A DNA stretch of 64,000 nt from Actinacidiphila sp. DG2A-62 (GCF_035825295.1 NZ_JAYMGI010000002.1:6315501-6379500), one strand, 5' to 3'. Positions 33,100 through 42,276 are shown, numbered from the stretch's first letter. Program-made: numbers and translations. The notes: generated by a model not told the origin, from the sequence alone.

Positions 33100-33969
33100 G
33101 TGGCGAAGAAGCTCGCCGTCATCGGAGCCGGACTGATGGGCTCGGGCATCGCGCAGGTCTCGGCCCAGGCCGGCTACGACGTGGTGCTGCGCGATGTCAC
33201 CGACGAGGCGCTGGCCCGCGGCAAGGACGCGATCGCCGCGTCCTACGGCAAGTTCACCGCCAAGGGGAAGATGACGCAGGCCGACGCCGACGCGGCGCTG
33301 GCCCGCATCACCACCACCACCGACCTCGAAGCCGCCGCCGACGCGGAGATCGTGGTCGAGGCGGTCTTCGAGAAGATCGAGGTCAAGCAGGAGATCTTCG
33401 CCGCGCTCGACAAGATCACCGGGCCGGACGTGGTGCTCGCCTCCAACACCTCCGCGATCCCGATCACCAAGATCGCCGCCGCGACCTCCCGCCCCGACCG
33501 CGTGGTCGGCACCCACTTCTTCTCGCCGGTGCCGCTGATGAACCTGTGCGAGCTGGTCCGCGGCCACAAGACCAGCGACGAAACCCTCGCCCGCGCGCGG
33601 GAGTTCGCCGAGGCGGTCGGCAAGACCTGCATCGTGGTCAACCGCGACGTGGCCGGCTTCGTCACCACCCGGCTGATCTCGGCCCTGGTCGTGGAGGCGG
33701 TCAAGCTGTACGAGTCGGGGGTCGCCACCGCCGAGGACATCGACGTCGCCTGCAAGTTGGGCTTCGGCCACGCGATGGGTCCGCTGGCCACCGCGGACCT
33801 GACGGGCGTGGACATCCTGCTGCACGCCGCGGGCAACATCTACACCGAGTCGCAGGACGAGAAGTTCGCCTCGCCGGAGATCATGCGCCGCATGGTCGAC
33901 GCCGGCGACCTCGGCCGCAAGAGCGGCCAGGGCTTCTACACGTACGAACCGATTCACTCACAGGAGTGA
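33100..33969 (+). CDS. 3-hydroxybutyryl-CoA dehydrogenase
   Basis: NAD(P)-dependent oxidation or reduction of 3-hydroxyacyl-CoA, in fatty-acid breakdown or butyryl-CoA supply. The 289-residue protein has the Rossmann motif GAGLMGSG, the catalytic HFFSPVPLM with SNTSAIPIT, and a C-terminal 3HCDH domain (GFGHAMGPLATADLTGVD). GTG 33100 has GGAGAG nine bases upstream; GTG 33091 is too close to that site. A TAGGGT hexamer at 33061-33066 is a candidate -10. Confidence 0.92.
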   Translation: MAKKLAVIGAGLMGSGIAQVSAQAGYDVVLRDVTDEALARGKDAIAASYGKFTAKGKMTQADADAALARITTTTDLEAAADAEIVVEAVFEKIEVKQEIFAALDKITGPDVVLASNTSAIPITKIAAATSRPDRVVGTHFFSPVPLMNLCELVRGHKTSDETLARAREFAEAVGKTCIVVNRDVAGFVTTRLISALVVEAVKLYESGVATAEDIDVACKLGFGHAMGPLATADLTGVDILLHAAGNIYTESQDEKFASPEIMRRMVDAGDLGRKSGQGFYTYEPIHSQE

Positions 33970-34285
33970 ATTCGGTCTCGGTTGGTTCACAGACGGCAAC
34001 TTCTCCAGGCGACGGGCCGTCAGTTGTGTGAAGACATAAGAGACAGACCGACAGATCGACGGACGGACGGTCGCGAGCGCGTCCGCGTCCCGCGCGGTTC
34101 CGCGGGGGCTCGCCGAGCACCGCGGGACCCGACCGAGCCGCACCGAGCCGCACCGAGCACCGCCGAGCACCGCCAGGTCCCGTCGAGCCCGACCCAGCAC
34201 CGCCGAGTTCCTCCCGTTCCACCGATCCGTACCGAGTCCCATCCGTCCGCCGGAACATCCCGCCCGAACTGCCCGGGGAGTGACC
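33970..34285. promoter_or_regulatory. Intergenic region before the STAS gene (316 bp)
   Basis: No gene was found. Around 34120-34205 there are degenerate 10-bp repeats of CCGAGCACCG and CCGAGCCGCA type. No promoter consensus could be defined. Confidence 0.35.
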
Positions 34286-34723
34286 ATGCACATCAGGGGC
34301 GACCACGCCGAGCTGGTCGTCGGGGGGCGCCTCGACGTGCGCAGCGCGGCGGACGCCCGTACGGCGCTGCACACCGCGGTCGACTCCGGCCGCGGCGACC
34401 TGGTGCTGGACCTCACCGAGCTGGACTCGTGGGACGCGACCGGTCTCGGCGTGATCATGGGGGCCCACCGCAGGGCCGGCCGGGCGAACCGGCGGCTGGT
34501 GCTGCGCGGCGTCCCGCCGCAGATGCAGCGGCTGCTGGTGGCCACCCGGCTGCACCGCATCCTGGCGATCGAGGGCGCGGAGGCGCTGGCCCCCGCGGCC
34601 GCCCCGGCCGCGGCCGACCCGGCGGGCGCGGCCGAGCCGGTGGGCGTGGCCGAGCCGGTCGGCGCGGCCCGGATCGCGGGTTCGGGCGCCGCCGCGGCGG
34701 AAGCGGCCGAGGCCGAAAGGTGA
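34286..34723 (+). CDS. STAS-domain protein (anti-sigma factor antagonist-like)
   Basis: The 145-residue product has a STAS fold in residues 1-100 (HAELVVGGRLDVRSAADARTAL, LVLDLTELDSWDATGLGVI) and a disordered Ala/Glu/Pro-rich tail. In partner-switching antagonists the loop reads DSSG or DSTG with a phosphorylated Ser; here it is D50-A-T-G53, so only Thr is available. No kinase or sigma gene is adjacent. ATG 34286 has GGGGAG five bases upstream. Such proteins stand beside the dehydrogenase in related genomes. Confidence 0.85.
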   Translation: MHIRGDHAELVVGGRLDVRSAADARTALHTAVDSGRGDLVLDLTELDSWDATGLGVIMGAHRRAGRANRRLVLRGVPPQMQRLLVATRLHRILAIEGAEALAPAAAPAAADPAGAAEPVGVAEPVGAARIAGSGAAAAEAAEAER

Positions 34724-34921
34724 CGTTGGGCACGTAAGGGGAGCGCGGCACCCCCGCCCCTTCATGGATACTGTGCGAGCCTCTAGAGTTTGCGCATCGA
34801 TGGCCAGGCGGCGTGCACACCGCACGCCGGAGCAGGGCGGCCGGGTCGGATTCCGCTTGCGGGCGGGGCCCCGCGGCCCGGGCAGGCCCCCACACGTTGA
34901 CCCGCCTGGGGGGCGTACGAC

Positions 34922-37900
34922 ATGGACCAGCACCAGAACCCCTTCCCGGGCGGCGCGCCGGACGGCGAGGCGGACCCCGGCGACGCGGAACGCTCCGGCG
35001 CGCCCGCACCCGCCGGCCCACGCGGCGACGCGGTGCCGCCCGAGGACGCCCCCGGCCCCTCCATACGACGCCCCGGCCTGCCCACGCGGGACCCCGGCGC
35101 CGGCGCGGGCCCGTGGAGCGGCGGACCCGGGCGGCGCGGGGCGCGCGGCGAGGTCCCGCCGGGTGGTCCGGGCGCGGGTGGCTCGGGCGCGGGGGGTCCG
35201 GATGGTCAGGGCGCGGCCGAGGCGGACCGGTCGGCGGCCGGCGGCGGCGCTCCGGGCGCGGCGGGGCGTGAGGCCGGCGCGGGCGAGGGGTTCGATCCGT
35301 TCGCGCCCTTCGACCTCGGCGGCGCGGACGGCGTGGAGCCGTCGCGCCTACCGGGGAGCGAGATCGAGCTGGCGTCCGGCCGGACGGTGGCCGTCTTCGG
35401 CGACGCGGGCCGCGGTGCGGGCCGGCGCGATCGGGACCGCGACCGTGACCGGGGCCGGGACCCCCTGGGCGACTCCGGGGAGCTGACGCCGTTCGGCGTG
35501 CCCGCGCGGGACGCCGAGGAGGCGGACGGCGGACCGGGCGGTTCGCGCGGTCCGGGCGGCTCGGGTGGCTCGGGTGGCTCGGGCGACGTGAGCGGTGTCG
35601 GCGGCGTCGGCGGGGGAGTGGGCGGCCGGGCGCCGTTCGGGCCCGGCGGGCAGACCACGCCGCTGCCCGCGCTGCCGACCCGCGGCGCCCGCAGGGGTTC
35701 CGGGTTCGGGCCCGGCTCCTCCTTCGCGTCCGGGACGGGCGCCGCGCAGGGGGGCTTCGACGCGTTCGGCCTCGGCGGCGCGCCGGCGTCCGGCGGCCCC
35801 GCCACGGGCTCCCACCCCGCCCTCGGTCCGGGCACCCCGCCCGGCCCGGACGCCGCGTCCGGTTCCGGCACCGACGCCGCGTCCGGTACGGGCTTCGACC
35901 CCTTCGGCACCGGCGGCGCGGCGCGTCCAGGCCCTGCCGATCCCGTCACCGACCCCGCGGCAACCCCCGGCGGTCCGGCCGCCCCCGGCGCATCCGGCGG
36001 CCCGGTCGACCCCACCGGTCCCGGCAGCTCCGCCGGCCTCGGCGCCGCCGGTGGCCCCGGCGGCCCGGCCACCCCGGCGATCTCGGCCACTCCGGCCAAC
36101 TCCGCCGCCTCCGCCACCCCGGCCAACTCCGCCGCCTCCGCCACCCCCTCCAGCTCCGGGAGCTTCGACGGCTTCGCCGCGGGCGCCGGCGCCGGGCGTG
36201 GGGGAGCGCGGCGCAGGGCCGTACCGCCGCCCGCCGGATCGTCGGGCGGCGGGTCCTCGGTGGCCGGGGACCTCTTCGACTCCACCAAGCCCGTACCGCG
36301 GCTGAACCGCCCCGCGCGCGATCCGCTCGCGCCCGAGCTGAACACCCCCAGCAGCGGCACCGCCCGGGTCCCGCGCATCGTCGCGGGCGACTTCCTGCTC
36401 ACCGTGAACTCCGTCGACGGCACCGAGGTCGCGCCGTGCCCGCCCGAGGAGCGGCCCGCCCCGGTCCGCCGCACCCGCGAGGAGCGCGCCGCGCGGATGG
36501 CCGCCGCACGCCCCGCGCCGCCGCCCGGCCCGCCCGCACCGGAACCCCCGCTGCTGGAGCGCGACGAGGAGCGCGAGCGGCTGATCCGGCTGCTGGCCCG
36601 CGGGCGCTCGGTCCGCGTCACCGGTGCGTCCGGCTCCGGCCGCACCGCGCTGCTGGACTCCGTCGCCAACGCCTGCGGCGACCTCGCGCCGTACGGCGTG
36701 CTGCGGCTGTCCGGCTACCACCGCACCGCCGCCGACGTCCTCCAGGACCTCTACGCCCTGGTCTACGCCACGCCCGCCGGCCCGCCCGGCGGCCCCGGCG
36801 TGGGCGGCGGGGCGAGCGGCGGCGTCCCCGCCCACCGGCCGGGTCCCGCGGAACTGGCCGACCTGCTCAAGGACGTCGGCGCGGTCGTGGTCCTCGACGA
36901 CCTGGAGTTCGGCGGGGCCGCGCTCGAAGAGGTGCTGGCGACGGCGCCGGAGTGCGCGTTCCTGATGTCCGCCACGCCGGACGTCGCCGCGCCCGCGGCC
37001 GAGTCGGGCGTCGAGGAGGTCTTCCTCTCCGGGCTCACCCGCGCCGCCTGCGTCGACCTGCTGCAACTCGTCGCGGCCCGGCCGCTGGAGGAGGACGAGC
37101 GGGCCTGGGCGGCGGACCTGTGGTTCGAGTCCGAGGGGCTGCCGCTGCGGTTCGTGCAGGCGGGCGCGCTGCTGCGGCAGCGCGACGCGCTGCGGACCCC
37201 GCAGGACCAGCCGGACTGGGACGACTCCGTCTGGGAGAACGGTTCGCCGACCGCGGGCGGCACCGGCGGTGCCGGTGGTTCCGGCGGCGCCCCCGGCGTG
37301 GTCGGCGCTGTCGGCGGCGTCGGCGGCCAGGGCTCGCCGCCGCCGCTGCCGGACCTCAGCGCGTTCGACGGGCCGAGCGCCTTTGACGCGCTGAGCGCGT
37401 TCGACCGGCCGGACCGGGCCGGGGCGGCGGGCACGGATTCGGGTCCGGCCGACGCCGACGCCGACGGCGCGTCCGCGGCGGGCGGCCCCGGCGGCCGTAC
37501 GGGCTCGGGCGGCCGTACCCGAACCGGTGCTGCTACGGGAAGCCGTACGGACAGCGGCGGTCGTACCGGCGGCGACTCGCGATCCGCCGGCTCGCGGGCC
37601 GGCGACCCGGTGCTGCGGCTGCCCGCCGAGGAGGTGCCGCTGCCCTCGCTCGCGGAGAGCGCCGCGCCCGCGGAACTGCTCGCCTCGCGGCTCGGCGAGT
37701 CCGCGCGCGAGGCGCTGGCGTTCGCGGTCGCGCTGGACGGCGAGTGCCCGCACTCCTCGCACCTGCCGGCGCTGGTCGGCGACACCCGCGGGGACGCGGC
37801 GCTCGGCGAGCTGACCGCGGTCGGCCTCGCGGTGCCGGTCGCCTCGCACTTCCGCCTCGCGGCGGGCGTCGCACAGCAGCTGTCGGCCGCGCTGGCCGCG

Positions 37901-39187
37901 GAGGGCGAGCTGTCCGACGTCCAGGCGCACACCGCGGCCCTGCACTACTCCTGGTGGACCGGCCACCCCTCGGTCACGCCCGAGCGCGCGGCGAGCGAGG
38001 CGGAGGCGGTGCTCGCCGCGATGAGCGCGTGCCGCGACGGCGGCCACGCGAGCGCGGCGGTCCTGCTGGCGCGCACGGTCGCGCCGGTCTTCGCGGCGGC
38101 GCTGCACTGGGGCGCGTGGGAGCGGGCGCTGCGGATCGGTCAGGAGGCCGCGCGGCTGTCCGGCGAGGTCGCGGAAGAGGCGTACTTCCACCACGAGTTG
38201 GGCGTGCTCGCGCTGTGCACGGGCAACACCGACCGGGCCCGCGCCGAGCTGGAGGCGTCGATCGCGCTGCGCGGCGCGCTGGCGGACCGTCAGGGCACGA
38301 CGGTCGGGCGGCGCACGCTGGCGCTCGTCGCGGACCGGGAGCTGGCGGCGGCGGGGATGCCGCCGGCGGCGTTCGCGGAGCTGCCGCCGGGGGAGGGCGC
38401 GGCGGCGGGCGACGGCGACACGGTCGTGATCGCCAAGGTGCCCGGTCCGGGGGGTCCTGGCGCGGGCTCGGCAGCCGGCGCGGGTGCGGGTGCTGGTGCG
38501 CACGCGGTGCGGCGGTCGCGGCGCAAGCTCGTCGCGGCGGGCGCGGGGGTGGCGATCCTGGCGATCGTCGGCGGCATCGTGGCGGTCGGCGCGTCGTCCG
38601 GCTCGGGCGACGCCCCCAACCAGGTCAAGCCGATCGAGTCCGTCGAGCAGGACGCCCCCGACACCACGCAGGCCCCGCCGGCCGACGGCACGACGGCGTC
38701 CCCGCCCTCGACGTCCCCTTCGACCTCCACATCCCCCTCGACGTCCGCCACTCCGTCGACCCCCTCGGCGACGACGCCCACCACGGCCGGCGGCCCGCTC
38801 TCCACGCCGCCGACCACGCCGACGCCGAGCCGCACCACCCGTCCGCCGGCGGGCGGCAGCAGCGGCGGCTCCTCGGGCGGTTCGAGCTCCGGAGGCTCCA
38901 CGACCACCGGTTCGTCCGGCGGCACCACGTCCACGGGCGGTTCGACGACGGGGAGCACGTCGGGGTCGACCGGTGGCACGCCCACCGGCGGCACGTCGAC
39001 GGGCTCGACGGGAACGCCGACCGGCGGCACGTCGACAGGTACCACCGGCAGTCCCACGGGGGGCACCAGTACGGGCACCTCGGGCGACGGCGGCACGACC
39101 ACCGGCACGTCGACAGGTACCACCGGCAGTCCCACGGGCGGCACCTCCACGGGCACCTCGGGCGACGGCGGTACCACCGGCACCTGA
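34922..39187 (+). CDS. Large P-loop-like protein with single TM segment and Thr/Ser/Gly-rich tail
   Basis: This 1421-residue protein has four parts. Residues 1-540 are Gly/Ala/Pro/Ser-rich low complexity with FDPFAPFDLGG-like motifs. Residues about 545-760 form an AAA/STAND-like NTPase: Walker A G568-ASGSGRT-575, with Arg where Lys is expected, and a Walker B-like VVVLDDLEF near 656. Residues about 870-1150 form a helical, TPR-like region (YFHHELGVLALCTGNTDRARAEL). A single hydrophobic helix (about 1202-1222) is followed by a 200-residue Thr/Ser/Pro/Gly tail with repeats. The tail would be outside the membrane and is a candidate for O-glycosylation; no sortase motif is seen. Function is unknown; a membrane-anchored sensor or regulator is inferred. 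Confidence 0.75.
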   Translation: MDQHQNPFPGGAPDGEADPGDAERSGAPAPAGPRGDAVPPEDAPGPSIRRPGLPTRDPGAGAGPWSGGPGRRGARGEVPPGGPGAGGSGAGGPDGQGAAEADRSAAGGGAPGAAGREAGAGEGFDPFAPFDLGGADGVEPSRLPGSEIELASGRTVAVFGDAGRGAGRRDRDRDRDRGRDPLGDSGELTPFGVPARDAEEADGGPGGSRGPGGSGGSGGSGDVSGVGGVGGGVGGRAPFGPGGQTTPLPALPTRGARRGSGFGPGSSFASGTGAAQGGFDAFGLGGAPASGGPATGSHPALGPGTPPGPDAASGSGTDAASGTGFDPFGTGGAARPGPADPVTDPAATPGGPAAPGASGGPVDPTGPGSSAGLGAAGGPGGPATPAISATPANSAASATPANSAASATPSSSGSFDGFAAGAGAGRGGARRRAVPPPAGSSGGGSSVAGDLFDSTKPVPRLNRPARDPLAPELNTPSSGTARVPRIVAGDFLLTVNSVDGTEVAPCPPEERPAPVRRTREERAARMAAARPAPPPGPPAPEPPLLERDEERERLIRLLARGRSVRVTGASGSGRTALLDSVANACGDLAPYGVLRLSGYHRTAADVLQDLYALVYATPAGPPGGPGVGGGASGGVPAHRPGPAELADLLKDVGAVVVLDDLEFGGAALEEVLATAPECAFLMSATPDVAAPAAESGVEEVFLSGLTRAACVDLLQLVAARPLEEDERAWAADLWFESEGLPLRFVQAGALLRQRDALRTPQDQPDWDDSVWENGSPTAGGTGGAGGSGGAPGVVGAVGGVGGQGSPPPLPDLSAFDGPSAFDALSAFDRPDRAGAAGTDSGPADADADGASAAGGPGGRTGSGGRTRTGAATGSRTDSGGRTGGDSRSAGSRAGDPVLRLPAEEVPLPSLAESAAPAELLASRLGESAREALAFAVALDGECPHSSHLPALVGDTRGDAALGELTAVGLAVPVASHFRLAAGVAQQLSAALAAEGELSDVQAHTAALHYSWWTGHPSVTPERAASEAEAVLAAMSACRDGGHASAAVLLARTVAPVFAAALHWGAWERALRIGQEAARLSGEVAEEAYFHHELGVLALCTGNTDRARAELEASIALRGALADRQGTTVGRRTLALVADRELAAAGMPPAAFAELPPGEGAAAGDGDTVVIAKVPGPGGPGAGSAAGAGAGAGAHAVRRSRRKLVAAGAGVAILAIVGGIVAVGASSGSGDAPNQVKPIESVEQDAPDTTQAPPADGTTASPPSTSPSTSTSPSTSATPSTPSATTPTTAGGPLSTPPTTPTPSRTTRPPAGGSSGGSSGGSSSGGSTTTGSSGGTTSTGGSTTGSTSGSTGGTPTGGTSTGSTGTPTGGTSTGTTGSPTGGTSTGTSGDGGTTTGTSTGTTGSPTGGTSTGTSGDGGTTGT
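39031..39178 (+). repeat. 78-bp direct repeat (about two copies) in the Thr/Gly-rich tail
   Basis: Copy 1 (39031-39108) and copy 2 (39109-39178, slightly truncated) are nearly identical and encode STGTTGSPTGGTSTGTSGDG-type sequence. High identity at silent positions points to recent duplication or conversion. Confidence 0.8.
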
Positions 39188-39242
39188 CGGGGCAGCGCCT
39201 CCTCCGGGAACGCAGCGCTCACCGGCGCGGCGACCGCGCTCC

Positions 39243-40136
39243 TCACTCGGCAGCGCCGCCCGCCGGGATCTCGACCGGGCCGGCGCTGCCGGAGACGTCG
39301 CGCACCCGCGCGCGACCCATCCGCACCAGCTCGCGCACGGCCACGAAGAGGCAGAAGGCCGCGTACACAACCGACAGAGCCGTGGCGTTCAGGACCAGCG
39401 CCAGGACCGCGCCCAGAACCGCACCGGGGAGCGCGCCGAGGTTCAGCGTCAGGCTCAGACGGGGTGACGCGGTGCGCTGCCGGGCGTGCATGATCCAGCC
39501 GACGATCGAGTTGGGGAAGAACATCAGCAGCGAGGTGCCGATCGCCGTGTGCAGCTCGCAGCCGAAGAGCACCATCAGCACCGGGACGGCGAGGAGGCCG
39601 CCGCCGAGTCCGACTGCCGCCGCCCACGCGCCGATCAGGGACCCGCACACGAGCGAGACCGGGGCGATGTAGGCCCAGCTGGAGACGACCCCGGCCGGGA
39701 AGACCGCCCCGCCTTCCAGCGGGTCGGTCCCGGCGATGTCGAGCACGAGCTTGACCACGGACGCCAGCAGTACGGCCACGAAGAGCCGCCGCAGCACGGC
39801 CGGCGACACCTTCAGCAGAAGCGCGGCGCCGAACAGCCCTCCGATCGTTCCGCCGATGAGCACACCGAGGCCGGCGTGCCAGTCGAGGTGACCGCCCACC
39901 AGCGCGAAGGTCAGCGCGCCGACCCCGACCACCGCGGTGTTCGCGGCCGTGGCGGTGCCGTGCAGCGTCGGCCGCGGCAGTCCCGTCAGTGATTCGAGCG
40001 CGGGCACGTAGAAGACCCCGCTGCCGCCGCCGAAGAGCCCGCCGATCATGCCGCCGATCGCCCCGACGCCGAGCTCGGCCGGCAGGCCGCCCTTCATGGG
40101 GCCGGGGTGGGGAGAGGATGTGCGAACCGCGGGCAT
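39243..40136 (-). CDS. Sulfite exporter TauE/SafE family permease
   Basis: A 297-residue membrane protein with about eight hydrophobic segments and the duplicated glycine-rich motifs of this family (GGLFGGGSGVFYVPAL and GLGGGLLAVPVLMVLFG). Members move small organic or sulfur anions such as sulfite, sulfoacetate or taurine-derived compounds. The start is the ATG at 40134-40136, which has AGGAGGAA six bases upstream; a longer frame exists. It is divergent from a FadR-type regulator, a likely local repressor. Confidence 0.85.
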   Translation of the reverse strand: MPAVRTSSPHPGPMKGGLPAELGVGAIGGMIGGLFGGGSGVFYVPALESLTGLPRPTLHGTATAANTAVVGVGALTFALVGGHLDWHAGLGVLIGGTIGGLFGAALLLKVSPAVLRRLFVAVLLASVVKLVLDIAGTDPLEGGAVFPAGVVSSWAYIAPVSLVCGSLIGAWAAAVGLGGGLLAVPVLMVLFGCELHTAIGTSLLMFFPNSIVGWIMHARQRTASPRLSLTLNLGALPGAVLGAVLALVLNATALSVVYAAFCLFVAVRELVRMGRARVRDVSGSAGPVEIPAGGAAE

Positions 40137-40264
40137 CAGGCTTCCTCCTGTCGCTGACGAGTGCGCCACACCCTACACAACTTGTCTGAGGAGTAGAGAA
40201 CTACCTAGGTCGCACAGAGGCGCTACTCTTCTCGTATCAGCTCATGCGAACAGGGAGAGCGAGT
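40137..40264. promoter_or_regulatory. Divergent promoter region tauE/gntR with operator candidates
   Basis: The 128-bp region between the two genes holds ACAA-C-TTGT (40177-40185) and the palindrome ACCTAGGT (40203-40210). TACTCT at 40224-40229 is a possible -10 for the regulator. Either palindrome could be the operator of the neighbouring GntR protein. Confidence 0.4.
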
Positions 40265-40936
40265 GTGCCCTCGATGATCCAGCGCCACCCTCTGGCGGCG
40301 CAGACGGCCGAGATCCTGCTCAGGCGCATCCAGGCCGGCGAGTGGCGGCTGGGCCACAAGCTCCCCGGGGAGACCACGCTCGCGGTGCAGCTCGGCGTCG
40401 GCCGCTCGACCGTCCGGGAGGCGATCCGCGAGCTGGCGGGGAAGGGGGTGGTCGAGACGCGGCAGGGCGCCGGGGTCTTCGTGATCGCGGTCGACGTGGC
40501 CGAGGACTGGGAGGCCGTCCTCAAGAGGGTCTCGATCGTCGCCGTCATCGAGGCGCGCGTCGCGATCGAGGCCGAGGCCGCCCGGCTCGCCGCGCACCAC
40601 CGCACCCCGTCCGACATGCGGGCGCTGCGCCGCGCGCTGTCACGGCGCGACGCGGGAAACCAGGCGGTGGACGACCTGGTGGACGCCGACATGGCGCTGC
40701 ACCGCGCGGTCGTCGCGGCCTCGCACAACGACGTGCTGGTCGAGCTGTTCGACAGCTTCGTCCCGCGTATCCGCTCGGCGATGATCGACATGCTCGGCCT
40801 CAAGCCGATGGCCGACCCCGGCGCGGACGACGACGCCCACGCCGAACTCGTCGAGGCGATCGCCCGCCGGGACGTGGCCGCGGCCGCCGAGGCGAGCCGG
40901 GCGCACCTGTCCTCGCTCAAGGCCGAACTGTCGTGA
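40265..40936 (+). CDS. GntR-family transcriptional regulator, FadR/FCD subfamily
   Basis: The 223-residue protein has an N-terminal winged helix (LRRIQAGEWRLGHKLPGETTLAVQLGVGRSTVREAIRELAGKG, about residues 15-58) and an all-helical FCD domain with metal-ligand-type residues (VDADMALHRAVV, EAIARRD). FCD proteins bind carboxylic acids. GTG 40265 has GGGAGAG five bases upstream and is preferred to ATG 40244. It is divergent from the TauE/SafE permease and probably controls it and itself. Confidence 0.88.
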   Translation: MPSMIQRHPLAAQTAEILLRRIQAGEWRLGHKLPGETTLAVQLGVGRSTVREAIRELAGKGVVETRQGAGVFVIAVDVAEDWEAVLKRVSIVAVIEARVAIEAEAARLAAHHRTPSDMRALRRALSRRDAGNQAVDDLVDADMALHRAVVAASHNDVLVELFDSFVPRIRSAMIDMLGLKPMADPGADDDAHAELVEAIARRDVAAAAEASRAHLSSLKAELS

Positions 40937-41081
40937 CCATGGAGGCACGTGAGCGCAGACCTCCGGCTGATCGGCGGACTCTCGCGGCCTCCGGCGACGT
41001 CCGCGCAGCGCTCCCGAGGCGGACCGAGGAGAACCGCCTGACGCCCCCCGGCGGCGTGGACCGATCACCTATCGTTCCGCC

Positions 41082-41585
41082 ATGACGACGATGGAGCCCC
41101 GCCCCGATCTCCGGCCGCCCGGTCTGAACGCCGACGAGAAGACGACGCTGCTGGCCTTCCTGGACTACCTGCGCGAGTCCGTCCTGGCGAAGGCGGCCGG
41201 CGTCCCGGAGCCGGCGGTGCGCACGGCCGGCGTCCCCTCCGGGACCAGCCTGCTCCGACTGGTCAAGCACCTGACCGCCGTCGAGCTGAACTGGTTCGTC
41301 TGGGCCTACGCCGGCGCCGCCGGCGAGCGCTGGGACGACGAGGGCGCGGTGTCCGCCGACGACACCGCGACGGGCCTGGCGGACGCCTATCGCCGGGCGA
41401 TCGCCCAGGCCAACGCCATCGTGCTCGCCTGCGCCGACCTGGACCGTCCCGGCGCCCGCTCGCTCCGCGAGACCCCGCCGCCGTCGATGCGCTGGGTGCT
41501 GGTGCACATGATCGAGGAGACCGCCCGGCACGCCGGCCACGCGGACATCCTGCGCGAGCAGATCGACGGTTCGACCGGACGGTGA
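41082..41585 (+). CDS. DinB family protein (DUF664)
   Basis: A 167-residue four-helix-bundle protein with potential metal ligands in LVKHLTAVELNW (His) and HMIEETARHAGHADILRE (two His). Such proteins resemble the mycothiol- or bacillithiol-dependent transferase fold; a thiol-transferase or maleylpyruvate isomerase-like role is possible but not shown. TATCGT at 41070-41075 lies six bases before the ATG, so the mRNA is probably leaderless. It is convergent with nucS. Confidence 0.85.
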   Translation: MTTMEPRPDLRPPGLNADEKTTLLAFLDYLRESVLAKAAGVPEPAVRTAGVPSGTSLLRLVKHLTAVELNWFVWAYAGAAGERWDDEGAVSADDTATGLADAYRRAIAQANAIVLACADLDRPGARSLRETPPPSMRWVLVHMIEETARHAGHADILREQIDGSTGR

Positions 41586-41613
41586 CGCCCGCCGGACCTC
41601 CGGGACCGATCCC

Positions 41614-42276
41614 TCAGAAGAGGCGGTCTTCCTTGTTGTCGATGCCGCGCAGCTCGTCGTAGTCGAGGATCACGCAGCGCATGCCGCGGTCCTCGGCGAG
41701 GGTGCGGGCCTGGGGGGCGATCGTCTGGGCCGCGATCACGCCCTCGACCGGCGCGAGGGTGCTGTCGCGGTTGAGGAACTCCAGGTAGCGGGTGAGCTGT
41801 TCGACCGCGTCGATGCCGGCCCGCCGCTTCATCTCGATCGCGACGGTGCCGCCCGCGGCGTTCCGGCACAGGATGTCCACCGGGCCGATCGCCGTCGGGT
41901 ACTCGCGGCGGATCAGCGTCCAGCCCTCGCCGAGCACCTCCATCCGCTCGGCCAGCAGCTCCTGGAGGTGCGCCTCGACGCCGTCCTTGATCAGGCCGGG
42001 GTCGACGCCCAGCTCGTGCGAGGAGTCGTGCAGGATCTCCTCTATCGTGATGATCAGCTGCTCACCGGCCTTGTTGGTGACCGTCCACAGGTTGTCCTCG
42101 GCCTCCTTGAGGCTGCACGGCGGCGACATCCAGTTGAGCGGCTTGTACGCGCGGTCGTCCGCGTGCACGGAGACGCTGCCGTCGGCCTTGATCAGCAGCA
42201 ACCTGGTGGCGGACGGCAGATGGGCGGAGAGCCGGCCCGCGTAGTCGACGGAGCAGCGGGCGATCACGAGACGCAT
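41614..42276 (-). CDS. nucS: Mismatch-specific endonuclease NucS/EndoMS
   Basis: Replaces MutS/MutL in actinobacteria by cutting both strands at G-T, G-G and T-T mismatches. The 220-residue protein has an N-terminal DNA-binding and dimerisation domain and a RecB-like nuclease domain with D134 (GPVDIL) and E148-x-K150 (IEMK). The C-terminus EDRLF is the type of tail that contacts the sliding clamp. The start is ATG at 42274-42276; on the minus strand TAGCGT lies eight bases upstream, so the message is probably leaderless. Confidence 0.93.
   Translation of the reverse strand: MRLVIARCSVDYAGRLSAHLPSATRLLLIKADGSVSVHADDRAYKPLNWMSPPCSLKEAEDNLWTVTNKAGEQLIITIEEILHDSSHELGVDPGLIKDGVEAHLQELLAERMEVLGEGWTLIRREYPTAIGPVDILCRNAAGGTVAIEMKRRAGIDAVEQLTRYLEFLNRDSTLAPVEGVIAAQTIAPQARTLAEDRGMRCVILDYDELRGIDNKEDRLF

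Noticed and set aside
34922..39370. Very long open frames on the minus strand opposite the large P-loop gene (1340 codons) and opposite hom/thrC (976 codons)
   Set aside because: They are products of high third-position G+C; the translations are Arg/Gly/Ala-rich without domains, while the plus-strand frames contain clear motifs.
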